From assembly GCF_018785315.1 (NCBI RefSeq), contig NZ_WQPN01000094.1, positions 62,001 through 126,000 of the forward strand: a stretch of DNA of 64,000 nt, read 5' to 3'. The DNA comes from Clostridium sp. MCC353 (GTDB lineage: Bacteria; Bacillota; Clostridia; Lachnospirales; Lachnospiraceae). Below the pieces are notes generated by a model that searched no databases, had not been told where the DNA came from, and saw only the letters and a program-made list of their open reading frames with translations. The number at the start of each line of letters is the position of its first letter. Position 1 is the first letter of the stretch. The position numbers and the translations under genes were made by a program. Below, one piece after another: positions 25,272 to 33,689 of this stretch.

Positions 25272-26450
25272 ATGAAAAAAACAAGAGAAGCGGCGAAAAC
25301 GGTCAGACGGATGGTTTCAGTTCTGGTTTCCACAGCGTTATTCATTTCCCTGGCCGGCTGCCAGAAGGCACCGGCGGCTGGGACGGCAGAGAAAACGGCG
25401 GAAACGGCGACCGGGACGACTGGGAAAAATGGAACGGCCGGGGCAGCAGGAACGGCCGGAGCAACCGGAACGTCTGGGGCAGCAGGAACGGCCGGGGCAA
25501 CCGGAACGTCTGGGACAACAGGGACGGAAGGCAGCGGCGGAGACAAGACTTATACCTTTGGCTACATCGCTTTCGACATGAAGGATTTGTGGAACAGCTA
25601 CAGCGCCAAGGCTTTTGAATATGCGGGGGATAAGCTGGGAGTGGAGACCATTATCCAGGACCCGGGCGGGGATTTGGAAAAGTCCATTGCGGCCATGGAG
25701 GACCTGATTGCCAAGAAAGTGGACGGAATTTCCCTGTATCCCATCAGCATCGACCAGGCCAAAACCCTGATTACCATGGCAAATGACGCGGGAATACCGA
25801 TTACCGTGGAAAATATGGCGCCGGATGAAAGCTGGGGAGACATCATTTCCGCCTGCGGAAACCTATATTACCAAAAAGGGTATGATTTCATTGAATGGAT
25901 CGGGAAGAACAGGCCGGATGCGAAGGTTTATTACTGTGCCGGTTCCCAGGGAATGGGGATTACGGAGGAATACATAAAGGGAATTGAGGATGCGCAGGAG
26001 ACTTACCATGTGAATATCGTGGCTCAGGAGTACGGGGATTTCAAGGCGGAACCGGCCATGAACGTGACCCAGAACCTGATTCAGAGGGGGCAGGAGTTTG
26101 ATCTGGTCATCGCCCAGAACGGACAGATGGCAAAAGGGGTCCATAACGCTTTAGTGGAAGCCGGGATGGAAGTGCCGATTCTGTCCACAGGGGGCAGCCC
26201 TTCCGACATCGAGCTTCTGGAAGCCGGAGGCATTCACGCTTTGTTCAGCAATTCGGTTGCCATGCAGGGTCTGCAGACCTTTAAGAACCTGTATGACTAC
26301 TGTGTGGAGGGACAGAGGGAATTTCCGGAATATACGCCGAACCAGACCATCATTGTGACCAAAGAAGAGATTGATAAACTGGTGCCGTGGGATGACCCGG
26401 GCAAGGCGGCTCAGGTCATGGGCTGGGATGAAGTGGCCGGGGTAAAATGA
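25272..26450 (+). CDS. Sugar-binding lipoprotein of a CUT2 importer (RbsB-like)
   Basis: A 392-residue lipoprotein of the Peripla_BP_4 (ribose-binding) class. A long basic signal peptide ends in lipobox SLAGC with C30. A roughly 60-residue linker of Gly, Thr and Ala follows, containing a 12-residue unit (AAGTAGATGTSG) repeated twice at DNA level, then the binding domain starting YTFGYIAFDMKDLWNSYSAK. DPGGDLEKSIAAMEDLIAKKVDGI is the typical hinge region. I use the ATG at 25272; an earlier ATG at 25260 contains the ribosome site itself. It delivers a monosaccharide or polyol to the ATPase/permease pair downstream. The collagen-like linker is far longer than usual. Confidence 0.92.
   Translation: MKKTREAAKTVRRMVSVLVSTALFISLAGCQKAPAAGTAEKTAETATGTTGKNGTAGAAGTAGATGTSGAAGTAGATGTSGTTGTEGSGGDKTYTFGYIAFDMKDLWNSYSAKAFEYAGDKLGVETIIQDPGGDLEKSIAAMEDLIAKKVDGISLYPISIDQAKTLITMANDAGIPITVENMAPDESWGDIISACGNLYYQKGYDFIEWIGKNRPDAKVYYCAGSQGMGITEEYIKGIEDAQETYHVNIVAQEYGDFKAEPAMNVTQNLIQRGQEFDLVIAQNGQMAKGVHNALVEAGMEVPILSTGGSPSDIELLEAGGIHALFSNSVAMQGLQTFKNLYDYCVEGQREFPEYTPNQTIIVTKEEIDKLVPWDDPGKAAQVMGWDEVAGVK
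25442..25513 (+). repeat. 36-bp tandem repeat inside the binding-protein gene
   Basis: Units 25442-25477 and 25478-25513 differ at one base and encode a 12-residue Gly/Ala/Thr unit. They lie in the linker between the lipid anchor and the binding domain. Repeat-number change by slipped-strand pairing would alter the tether length without shifting frame. Confidence 0.85.
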
Positions 26451-26544
26451 CGAAGGCGGAATAATGAGAGCAGAATGACGAGGACGGGAGAGCGATGAAG
26501 GCAGAATAACGAAGGCGGAATAATGAAACCGGAGGGAGGAGAAA

Positions 26545-28056
26545 ATGTTTGATTACGCAGATAAGCATCCGGTGATTGCGATGAAGGATATCCGGAAAAC
26601 ATTTTCAGGCGTGACGGCCCTGGACCGCATCAGTTTTGATCTGTATGAAGGGGAAATCCACTGTCTGGTAGGCGAAAACGGGGCGGGAAAATCCACGTTG
26701 ATGAAGATTCTGTCCGGGGCTTATGTGCCTGACAGCGGGGAAATCGTGATTGGGGAGAAGCATTTCTCCTCTCTCACCCCCAGGCTGTCGGAGGAGAACC
26801 GGATCGTGATCATTCCCCAGGAGAATTTCCTGGTAAACTGCATGAGCGTTACGGAAAATATATTCGTAGGGCATGAAATTGTGGGTAAATACGGCCTGAT
26901 TGACCGGGAGGAAATGAAAAAAAGGATCGGGGAACTGCTCAATACCTTTCATGTGTCTTTGGACCCGGAGCGGATCGTGGAGACCCTGTCCATTTCTGAA
27001 AAACAGTATGTGAAGATATTAAAGGCGCTGGCGGTCGGGCCCAAAATCCTGATTATGGACGAACCCACCTCCATGTTTAACAAAAAGGATTCGGGAAAAG
27101 TGCTGGAACTTGTCCGGGAGATCGCGGGAAAAGGGATCAGCGTGATCTACATTTCCCACTATCTGGATGAGGTGGTATCCATCGCGGACCGGATTACGGT
27201 CATCCGGGACGGGCTGGTGGTAAACAGCTATGACAACGGAAACCGGGATACAAAACTGGACGTGATCACCAAGGATATGGTGGGAAGGCCGGTGGAACAG
27301 TTTTTCACAAAAGAGCCTGCAAAAATCGGGGAAATGGTGCTGGAAGTCCGGGATTTGAAGCTGAAAGCCTCTTCGCCCAAGGTCAGCTTTTACCTTCGCA
27401 AAGGGGAGATACTGGGATTTGCCGGGATGGTGGGCTCAGGGAGAACCGAGGTGATCCGGGCGGTTGCCGGGGTGGACAGATACTACGGTGGAGACGTGAT
27501 CCTGAACGGAGAGAAAACGGCGTTTAAAAATCCGGGCGAGAGCATTGATAAAGGAATCGCCCATATCACGGAAGACCGGCAGCACCAGGGGCTGATGCTG
27601 GATCACAGTGTGGTTGAAAATGCGGTCCTTGTAGGGTTCCGGAACAAGATCAGGACATTTTTTGTGAACCAGAACCGGTTCCCGTCCATGGTAAAGGACA
27701 TTTTAGACGGCCTGAAAGTGAAGATGAGCGGGTACGGCCAGGAGGTAAAATACCTGTCCGGCGGAAACCAGCAGAAGGTGGTTCTGGCAAAGTGGATCTT
27801 CTCAGAGGCGTCTCTGTACATTTTCGATGAGCCCACAAGGGGAATCGACATCAACGCCAAATCACAGTTTTACAGGATCATAAATAATCTGGCAAAGCAG
27901 GGAAAGAGCGTAATCATGATTTCATCGGAAATGCCGGAGCTGATTTCCATGAGCGACCGGGTTCTGGTAATGAGGGACGGGCAGATCATACAGGAGTTTG
28001 TAAGGGAAGAGATCACCGAGGAAAAAATCGTGAAAGCTGCTTTAGGAGTGGGATAG
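26545..28056 (+). CDS. Sugar ABC transporter ATP-binding protein, RbsA type
   Basis: A 503-residue cytoplasmic ATPase with two fused nucleotide-binding domains, as expected for CUT2 importers. Domain 1 has Walker A GENGAGKS (43-50), signature-like LSISEKQ, and Walker B ILIMDEPTS. Domain 2 has the degenerate Walker A GMVGSGRT (294-301) normal for RbsA, signature LSGGNQQK (404-411), and Walker B LYIFDEPTRGID. The ATG follows GGGAGGAG. The 94-base gap after the binding-protein gene holds a short repeated sequence (ACGAAGGCGGAATAATGA twice). The permease starts immediately after its stop. This importer, unlike the three CUT1 systems, carries its own ATPase. Confidence 0.95.
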   Translation: MFDYADKHPVIAMKDIRKTFSGVTALDRISFDLYEGEIHCLVGENGAGKSTLMKILSGAYVPDSGEIVIGEKHFSSLTPRLSEENRIVIIPQENFLVNCMSVTENIFVGHEIVGKYGLIDREEMKKRIGELLNTFHVSLDPERIVETLSISEKQYVKILKALAVGPKILIMDEPTSMFNKKDSGKVLELVREIAGKGISVIYISHYLDEVVSIADRITVIRDGLVVNSYDNGNRDTKLDVITKDMVGRPVEQFFTKEPAKIGEMVLEVRDLKLKASSPKVSFYLRKGEILGFAGMVGSGRTEVIRAVAGVDRYYGGDVILNGEKTAFKNPGESIDKGIAHITEDRQHQGLMLDHSVVENAVLVGFRNKIRTFFVNQNRFPSMVKDILDGLKVKMSGYGQEVKYLSGGNQQKVVLAKWIFSEASLYIFDEPTRGIDINAKSQFYRIINNLAKQGKSVIMISSEMPELISMSDRVLVMRDGQIIQEFVREEITEEKIVKAALGVG

Positions 28057-29007
28057 ATGAGTGAAAGAATGAAAAAAATAAACTGGACGAACCATAAATT
28101 GTTATTGGTATTTGCAATCCTTTTGCTCACGGTCTGTGTGACGGCCATTAATCCGGCGTTTATAGACGTCAGCAACCTGATTACGATCATCCAGCAGGTG
28201 ACTGTGCTGGGAATCATCACCATGGGAGCTGTTTTTGTCATTCTGACCGGCTGTGTGGATTTGTCTCTGGGAAATATGATGGCATTTTGCGCGGCGGTTA
28301 TGGCCAGGCTGATCCAGGGCGGGCACAGCCCTGCTGCCGCAGTCGCGGCCGGTGCGGCCGTGTCACTGACCTGCGGCCTTTTAAACGGTTTCATTGTCAG
28401 CAAGAGCAAATGCATCCCCATGATCATCACGCTGGGCCTGTCCCAGGTCTATTTCGGCATGGCGCTGATTCTCACGGAAGGGAGTTATATCGGGCTGAAG
28501 GGGACATTTACGGTCCTCAGCAGAACCAGGATTTTCGGGATCATTCCCATCATGGTTTTCGTGCTGTTAGCCATGATCATCCTGGCGTCGGTGCTTTTAA
28601 ACAGGACCAGAATCGGCAGACAGGTGGTGGCGGTGGGCGGAAATGAATACAATGCCTTTTTATCGGGAATCAATGTGGACCGGGTTAAAATCTTTGCCTA
28701 TACCTTCGCCAGTTTTGCGGTTTTTGTGAGCGCGGTGGTCTTTGCGGCCAGGCTGGACACGGTGTCGGCTACGGCGGGAAGCGACTATTCCCTGAATGCC
28801 ATGACAGCGGCCATTTTGGGCGGGATCACCCTGGCCGGAGGGAAAGGAAGCGTGGGCGGAGCCATTTTGGGAGTGATTTTTCTTGGGATGATCAATAACG
28901 CCATGAATATTTTAAATGTATGGTCCTACGCCCAGACGGCGATTTCAGGCGTTATTATCGTATCTGCAATCATTTTGAGCGATTCGGAAAAAAGAAGGAA
29001 GAGCTGA
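28057..29007 (+). CDS. Sugar ABC transporter permease, RbsC type
   Basis: A 316-residue CUT2 membrane subunit with about ten hydrophobic segments. It shows the family marks GCVDLSLGNMMAFCA in the third segment and GGITLAGGKGSVGGAILG near the C-terminus. Its ATG directly follows the ATPase stop. Its own stop overlaps the isomerase start by one base, so translation of the three genes is coupled. The substrate is not determinable from sequence; a pentose, hexose or cyclitol is likely because the next genes encode a sugar isomerase-like protein and a dehydrogenase. Confidence 0.93.
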   Translation: MSERMKKINWTNHKLLLVFAILLLTVCVTAINPAFIDVSNLITIIQQVTVLGIITMGAVFVILTGCVDLSLGNMMAFCAAVMARLIQGGHSPAAAVAAGAAVSLTCGLLNGFIVSKSKCIPMIITLGLSQVYFGMALILTEGSYIGLKGTFTVLSRTRIFGIIPIMVFVLLAMIILASVLLNRTRIGRQVVAVGGNEYNAFLSGINVDRVKIFAYTFASFAVFVSAVVFAARLDTVSATAGSDYSLNAMTAAILGGITLAGGKGSVGGAILGVIFLGMINNAMNILNVWSYAQTAISGVIIVSAIILSDSEKRRKS

Positions 29008-30023
29008 TGAACGACAAATTTGGTTTTTATACTTCCTGTTTTCCCGGCCTGTCTCTGACGGAAAAAATACGGCTGGCCGGTGAAGAGGGGTTCGGCTATA
29101 TAGAAATCGGGGCATGGCCTGCGGGGGACGAAACGAGGAATTTTGCCGTTCACGATATCGATTTTGCCCATCTGGACCGGCAGGTCCCAAAGATCAGGAC
29201 GGCTTTAAAAGAACATGGAGTGAAGATTTCAGCCATAGGATATTATGAAAATACGCTGGACCGGGATTTGGAGAGGAGAAAGCAGGTAATCGGCCATCTG
29301 ATGCGCTGCGTGGACGCCGCTAGGATGCTGGACTGTCCGCTGGTTTCCACCTTCATTGGACGAAATATCGACCTGGATGTGAGGGGGAATTTTAAGGAGC
29401 TGGAAGAGGCATTTCCTCCGGTTTTGAAGTACGCAGGAGAAAATGGGATTAAGATCGCATTTGAAAACTGTGTGATGGAGGGGTGGCAGATTCAGGGGGT
29501 GCCGGGCACTTTGTGCTATCAGCCGGAGCTCTGGGAAGAGATATTCAGGATTCTTCCTCAGGATAATCTGGGGATCAATTTTGACCCCTCCCATCTGGCA
29601 AAGCAGATGATCGATTATGAAGCGGCGGTCAGGAAGTTCGGCAGCAGGATTTTTCATTTCCACATCAAGGATACGGTTATTTCCAGCCGGCTTTTAAACT
29701 GGTATGGAATTTATAACAGGCAGTTTTCAAATGCACATAAGGACGGATTCTGGAACAGCGCCATTGCCGGTAAAGGCGTGCTGGACTGGAAAAAAATCAT
29801 GGCTGCCCTGGACGAGGCCGGATATGACGGCGTGATGAGCGTTGAAAATGAGGACCCTGATTACCAGGGCAGCGCAGAGCGGACCAGAATGGGAATTGTC
29901 AGGTCCAGGGAATATATCAGGGAGATCCAGAATTCGTTAAGCCGGGGAGAAAAGTCATGGGAAGAGAGGAACTGCGCGCAGGCATCATTGGCTGCGGGGA
30001 CATTGCATTTCAAAAACATATGA
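29007..30023 (+). CDS. Sugar phosphate isomerase/epimerase family protein (TIM barrel)
   Basis: A 338-residue protein of the AP-endonuclease-2 / xylose-isomerase-like TIM barrel family. It begins FGFYTSCFPGLSLTEKI. Metal-binding stretches are visible: KIAFENC (first glutamate), GINFDPSHLAKQ (aspartate and histidine), HFHIKD (histidine), and SVENEDP near the end (second glutamate). It probably isomerises, epimerises or dehydrates the imported sugar or its oxidised form. The ATG at 29007 overlaps the permease stop. The C-terminal ~22 codons (29957-30023) overlap the next gene by 67 bases, longer than normal; the last residues after REYIREIQ look non-conserved and may come from a lost stop codon. 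Confidence 0.88.
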   Translation: MNDKFGFYTSCFPGLSLTEKIRLAGEEGFGYIEIGAWPAGDETRNFAVHDIDFAHLDRQVPKIRTALKEHGVKISAIGYYENTLDRDLERRKQVIGHLMRCVDAARMLDCPLVSTFIGRNIDLDVRGNFKELEEAFPPVLKYAGENGIKIAFENCVMEGWQIQGVPGTLCYQPELWEEIFRILPQDNLGINFDPSHLAKQMIDYEAAVRKFGSRIFHFHIKDTVISSRLLNWYGIYNRQFSNAHKDGFWNSAIAGKGVLDWKKIMAALDEAGYDGVMSVENEDPDYQGSAERTRMGIVRSREYIREIQNSLSRGEKSWEERNCAQASLAAGTLHFKNI

Positions 30024-31039
30024 TTGGTCTGGAGAAGACTGGGAAAGTGAAGATCACCGGTTTCTGCGACAGGGACCTTTTCAGGGCGGAACGGGCCAGA
30101 CAGCGGTTTGGGGCCGGAGGCGGCAGAATCTGCGAGGATTACCGCAGGATGCTGGAAGATCCATCCATCGATATCATACATATCTGTACGGCTCATAAAA
30201 CCCATGCGGAGATCACCATGAACGCCCTTTTGGCGGGAAAACATGTGATCTGCGAGAAGCCCATCTCTTCTGATGTGGAATCCGCAAAACAGGTTATGGA
30301 CGTCTGGGAAAAATCGGGGAGGAAGCTGACCTATGGGCTGCAGCACCGGTTTAAGAATGAATGCCTGAAATTAAAACAGCTCTGCCGGGAGGGATATCTG
30401 GGGGATATTTACATGGCGAAAGCCCATGGGATCAGGCGGAGGCGGGCGCCCACAACGGGAGTATTTTTACAGAAGGAAAAGAGCGGAGGGGGCTGCCTTC
30501 TGGACTACGGAAGCCACGTGCTGGACCAGACCCTGTGGCTGATGGATAATTTCAGGCCCCGCAGCGTGACGGGAAATGCATTTTATAAGCTGGGGAAACT
30601 GAAAAACAGCTATAACGGGGAGTTCGCGCCCTGGAACCCGGAGACATTTACGGTGGAAGACAGCGCTTTCGCCTATATTGTCATGGAAAATGGAGCCGTC
30701 ATCTTTTTGGAAACCAGCTATGCGGTCAATATGCCCAGGGATAATTATGCAAAAACCACCCTCTGCGGGACTTTAGGCGGGGCGGATATGGAAGACGGGC
30801 TGTGGATCAACCGGGAGGATGAGGGACGGCTTTTGCGCCGCCAAATGGATGTGGGGGATATTTACGGGGATACGAAGGAGAACTATGAACTGGCCCGGTA
30901 CAGGCAGATTGAGCAGTGGGTGGACTGCGTTCTTAATGACAGGGACCCGCTGGTGATGCCAAGGGAAGCATTTGCGTCTATGAAAATTATGGATGCGGTT
31001 TACCGGTCTTCGGAAACGGGGGAAACGGTGTATTTTTAA
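29957..31039 (+). CDS. Gfo/Idh/MocA-family oxidoreductase
   Basis: A 360-residue NAD(P)-dependent dehydrogenase. The Rossmann domain (about residues 1-125) has GIIGCGDIAF and the family signature CEKPISSD around residue 97-104, where the lysine is catalytic. The C-terminal alpha/beta domain has GGGCLLDYGSHVLDQTLW, whose D and H complete the usual active site. It oxidises or reduces a hydroxyl of a sugar or cyclitol. Placed after a TIM-barrel isomerase and a CUT2 importer, it fits an inositol-like or C3-oxidation type pathway (inference). The ATG follows GGGGAGA inside the end of the isomerase gene. A likely terminator follows at 31071. Confidence 0.9.
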   Translation: MGREELRAGIIGCGDIAFQKHMIGLEKTGKVKITGFCDRDLFRAERARQRFGAGGGRICEDYRRMLEDPSIDIIHICTAHKTHAEITMNALLAGKHVICEKPISSDVESAKQVMDVWEKSGRKLTYGLQHRFKNECLKLKQLCREGYLGDIYMAKAHGIRRRRAPTTGVFLQKEKSGGGCLLDYGSHVLDQTLWLMDNFRPRSVTGNAFYKLGKLKNSYNGEFAPWNPETFTVEDSAFAYIVMENGAVIFLETSYAVNMPRDNYAKTTLCGTLGGADMEDGLWINREDEGRLLRRQMDVGDIYGDTKENYELARYRQIEQWVDCVLNDRDPLVMPREAFASMKIMDAVYRSSETGETVYF

Positions 31040-31070
31040 AAAGATGATGAAATATTGGGGGAATGAATCG

Positions 31071-31112
31071 GAGGGATACGGTTTTTATGAAACCGCGGCC
31101 CTCTTGTTTTGT
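31071..31112 (+). terminator. Probable terminator of the CUT2 operon
   Basis: GAGGG...CGGTTT pairs with AAACCG...CCCTC around TTATG, with a short internal mismatch, followed by TTGTTTTGTT. It is 32 bases after the dehydrogenase stop. The remainder of the 353-base gap to 31393 shows no gene, only a probable promoter near 31280. Confidence 0.65.
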
Positions 31113-31279
31113 TCCCTTTCAAACACACTCCAGAGGTGTCGATGGCATGCAGAAAACGTTCAAACAGCGGTAGATAAAGAGCCGTCCCAGCGGCATGGAT
31201 GGCTGTCCGGGAGGGGCAGCGGGGATTCTGAGCAGTGCCGCCCATTTATTATCAGGCGGAAAATTGTATGGGATTTTGT

Positions 31280-31307
31280 TTGTTTTGGAGAGAAAATAAT
31301 GTATACT
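31280..31307 (+). promoter_or_regulatory. Probable sigma-A promoter of the SWIM gene
   Basis: TTGTTT at 31280-31285 and TATACT at 31302-31307 are 16 bases apart in an AT-rich stretch. This would give a leader of about 80 bases before the ATG at 31393. Confidence 0.45.
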
Positions 31308-31392
31308 GATAATAAATGAAACAAGTTTTCTGTCTGGATGGCGGAAATTGTCTTAAAAACGGCATGAGAGAATCTGGGAGGAGAGAAAATTT

Positions 31393-33078
31393 ATGGATAA
31401 TTGGAAGAGCCTGTTCCGTTCCCATATACTGGAACGGGGACTGGATTACTATGCGTCGGGAGCTGTGACGGAAATAGAGACGACCGATTCGGGATACCGG
31501 GCTGTGGTAGAGGGAACCGAAGATTATGAGGTGGAAATCGAGTTGAAAGGCGGCAGGATTGACGATATGTACTGCACCTGCCCCTATGCGGACGGCGGGA
31601 ATTACTGCAAACATATGGCTGCTGTTTTGTACGGCCTGGAGGACAGGGAAAGGCAGGGGGATTTGGGCCTGGCACAGGAAGATGCGTCTCAGGACTATAA
31701 AAAGGAACTGAGCGGTGTGATTAACAAGATTCCTGAGGAAGAGGTCCGGAGTATTCTGCTAAAACTGGCTCTTGAGGATGAAAAGCTGGGAAATAATATT
31801 TTGACAAAATACTCTGTGAATATCAGTGAGCGTCAGATGATCAGGCTGAAAAAGGAGATCCAGGCTATCGCTTATAAGTACTCGGACCGGTACGGTTTTG
31901 TGGATTATAGAAATGCCTCCGGTTACATGATGGCGATGGAAACATTTCTGTCTGGTAAGGTACAGGACATCATCGATAAGGGATGTTACATGCAGGCATT
32001 TGAACTGACAGTTCAGGTATTTATGACAATTGGCAATCAGGATATAGATGATTCGGACGGCTGGACATCCAGAGGGGCGGATGTCTGTTATGAATATTGG
32101 AAGCAGATTTTGAATAAATGCGGCGAGCAGGATAAGAAAAAGATATATCAATGGTTCGAGGCGCATCAGGACGATGATACGGTCATTGATTATATGGAAG
32201 ATTATATCAGCGACTTTTTGATGAATGAATTTCACGACCGGGAACAACTGCTCAACATGCAGCAGATGCTGGACCATGTGATTGAAGGCGTGACGGAGGG
32301 AACGGACTGCGGAAAATGGTACAGCGCACATTATGGATATGAAAATGACATTCTCAAACGGCTTTGGATCATGAAGCAGTTAGAGTGTACGGATGAAGAA
32401 ATCCGCAAGTACAGGGAAGAACACCGGAGATTTGCAGCGGTGCGAAAACTGGAAATCGAAGAGGCCCTGCAGGAAGGGCGCACCATGGATGCGGTCAGGA
32501 TTCTGAAGGAGAGCAAAGAACTGGACCAGAAATCTCCGGGCTGGGTAAAAGAGTACAGCCAGGAGCTGATCGAACTGTATGGCAGCCTGCATATGGAGGA
32601 CGCATACAAGGAAGAACTGCTGTTTCAGGTCTTCTCCTGCCGGCAGGAGAAACTGGACTTTGTGATGAAATTAAAAGCCGTCTGTGAGCCCAAAGAGTGG
32701 GAAGAGATGAGGGAAAAACTGCTCCAAAGCCCCGGCAGTCAATTCATAAAATACAGCCTGCTGGAACAGGAAAAGATGTATGACAGGCTTTTGGAGGAAG
32801 CGCTTTCCATGGGCTCCATCGACATACTGGATCAGTATGAAAAGGTGTTAAAAAGGATATTCCCTGACCGGATGCGTACTGTTTATGCAGAGTATGTAAA
32901 AAATATGGCAGATACCGTGTCCTCCAGGAGTGGGTATCAGGATTTGATGCGTTATCTGAAAAAAGTTGCCTCGTATCCCGACGGACGGCAGGAGGCGGAA
33001 CAGATCGCGGCAGAATGGAAGGTTTTGTACCGGAGGCGTCCGGCTATGATGGATGAAATTGAGAAAGCGGGATTTTGA
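31393..33078 (+). CDS. SWIM zinc-finger domain protein
   Basis: A 561-residue cytoplasmic protein. A SWIM-type zinc site lies near the N-terminus, with C61, C63, C72 and H74 in the CxCx(n)CxH pattern (MYCTCPYADGGNYCKHMAAVLY region). The remaining ~480 residues are helical and repeat-like, with many paired charged residues, as in other bacterial SWIM proteins of this length. SWIM domains bind DNA or proteins, and such proteins often accompany helicases or DNA repair genes, but no such partner is adjacent here. The ATG follows GGGAGGAG. The actual role is unknown. Downstream lies a decayed gene fragment and then spoIIID. Confidence 0.82.
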   Translation: MDNWKSLFRSHILERGLDYYASGAVTEIETTDSGYRAVVEGTEDYEVEIELKGGRIDDMYCTCPYADGGNYCKHMAAVLYGLEDRERQGDLGLAQEDASQDYKKELSGVINKIPEEEVRSILLKLALEDEKLGNNILTKYSVNISERQMIRLKKEIQAIAYKYSDRYGFVDYRNASGYMMAMETFLSGKVQDIIDKGCYMQAFELTVQVFMTIGNQDIDDSDGWTSRGADVCYEYWKQILNKCGEQDKKKIYQWFEAHQDDDTVIDYMEDYISDFLMNEFHDREQLLNMQQMLDHVIEGVTEGTDCGKWYSAHYGYENDILKRLWIMKQLECTDEEIRKYREEHRRFAAVRKLEIEEALQEGRTMDAVRILKESKELDQKSPGWVKEYSQELIELYGSLHMEDAYKEELLFQVFSCRQEKLDFVMKLKAVCEPKEWEEMREKLLQSPGSQFIKYSLLEQEKMYDRLLEEALSMGSIDILDQYEKVLKRIFPDRMRTVYAEYVKNMADTVSSRSGYQDLMRYLKKVASYPDGRQEAEQIAAEWKVLYRRRPAMMDEIEKAGF

Positions 33079-33114
33079 GATGGGGAAGACAGCCGGTGCC
33101 GCCTGCTGTAGGCG

Positions 33115-33234
33115 GAGGATGTGCTGACCCTGCTGGTGCATTTGGGGTATCTGGGATATGAAGGTGAAACCATAGAACAGTCCAAAAATATTTCCCTGGA
33201 AAACCGTATACGATGTGCTAATCACGTTTTTTGA
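33115..33234 (+). pseudogene. Relic of an AAA-ATPase-like / PD-(D/E)XK (DUF1703) protein
   Basis: A 39-codon frame ending in TGA reads EDVLTLLVHLGYLGYEGET. The stretch DVLTLLVHLGYLGY is a hallmark near the end of the AAA-ATPase-like domain of DUF1703 proteins, which are abundant and often frameshifted in gut clostridia. Nothing upstream continues the frame (a TAG precedes at 33109-33111), and the normal following nuclease domain is absent. It is therefore a small remnant between the SWIM gene and spoIIID. Confidence 0.6.
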
Positions 33235-33272
33235 TGCATATGATGTAAAAAACATCCTCAGGAGATTCAGTT

Positions 33273-33548
33273 TTGAAGGAGTATATCGAAGAACGTGCGG
33301 TAGCTATCGCCAACTACATCATAGACCACAATGCCACGGTAAGGCAGACGGCGAAGAAATTTGGGATAAGCAAATCAACGGTACATAAAGATGTTACCGA
33401 CCGTCTGGAGCATATCAATCCATCTCTGGCGGCCAGGGCCCGGATCATTCTGGATATCAATAAATCCGAACGCCATATCAGAGGCGGTCTGGCTACCAAG
33501 GAGAAATACCAGCACAGACTGCAGATGTGCAGCAAAAAAGAAGATTAG
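33273..33548 (+). CDS. spoIIID: Sporulation transcriptional regulator SpoIIID
   Basis: A 91-residue DNA-binding protein that, in Bacillus and clostridia, switches gene expression in the mother cell after engulfment. It matches SpoIIID along its length: ERAVAIANYIIDHNATVRQTAKKFGISKSTVHKDVTDRL contains the helix-turn-helix (about 23-42), INPSLAARARIILDINKSERHIRGGLATKEKY follows, and a basic C-terminal tail completes the DNA contacts. The start is a TTG at 33273 preceded by AGGAG; no ATG is available near the conserved N-terminus. It is monocistronic, with a strong terminator after it. A rare start codon may limit its level, which matters for a dose-sensitive developmental regulator (inference). 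Confidence 0.95.
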   Translation: MKEYIEERAVAIANYIIDHNATVRQTAKKFGISKSTVHKDVTDRLEHINPSLAARARIILDINKSERHIRGGLATKEKYQHRLQMCSKKED

Positions 33549-33557
33549 CGAAGCGTT

Positions 33558-33611
33558 AAAAAAACCATTGAAAGCAGCCGGATAAAAAAGCTGTTTCCAA
33601 TGGTTTTTTTA
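33558..33611 (+). terminator. Intrinsic terminator after spoIIID
   Basis: AAAAAAACCATTGAAAGCAGC pairs with GCTGTTTCCAATGGTTTTTTT with one bulge, giving a long stem and a terminal T-run. It starts 10 bases after the spoIIID stop. Confidence 0.9.
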
Positions 33612-33689
33612 TTTTGCGGCAAATAGTTGTAATAGGATCAGCCGTTCCCTCATAGAATGATAATAATCAATCTGTGGAGGGGGTTCTTT

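Noticed and set aside
30993-31319. 108-codon frame covering the end of the dehydrogenase gene and the following gap
   Set aside because: Starts inside a clear gene in another frame, crosses a terminator, and lacks conserved features.
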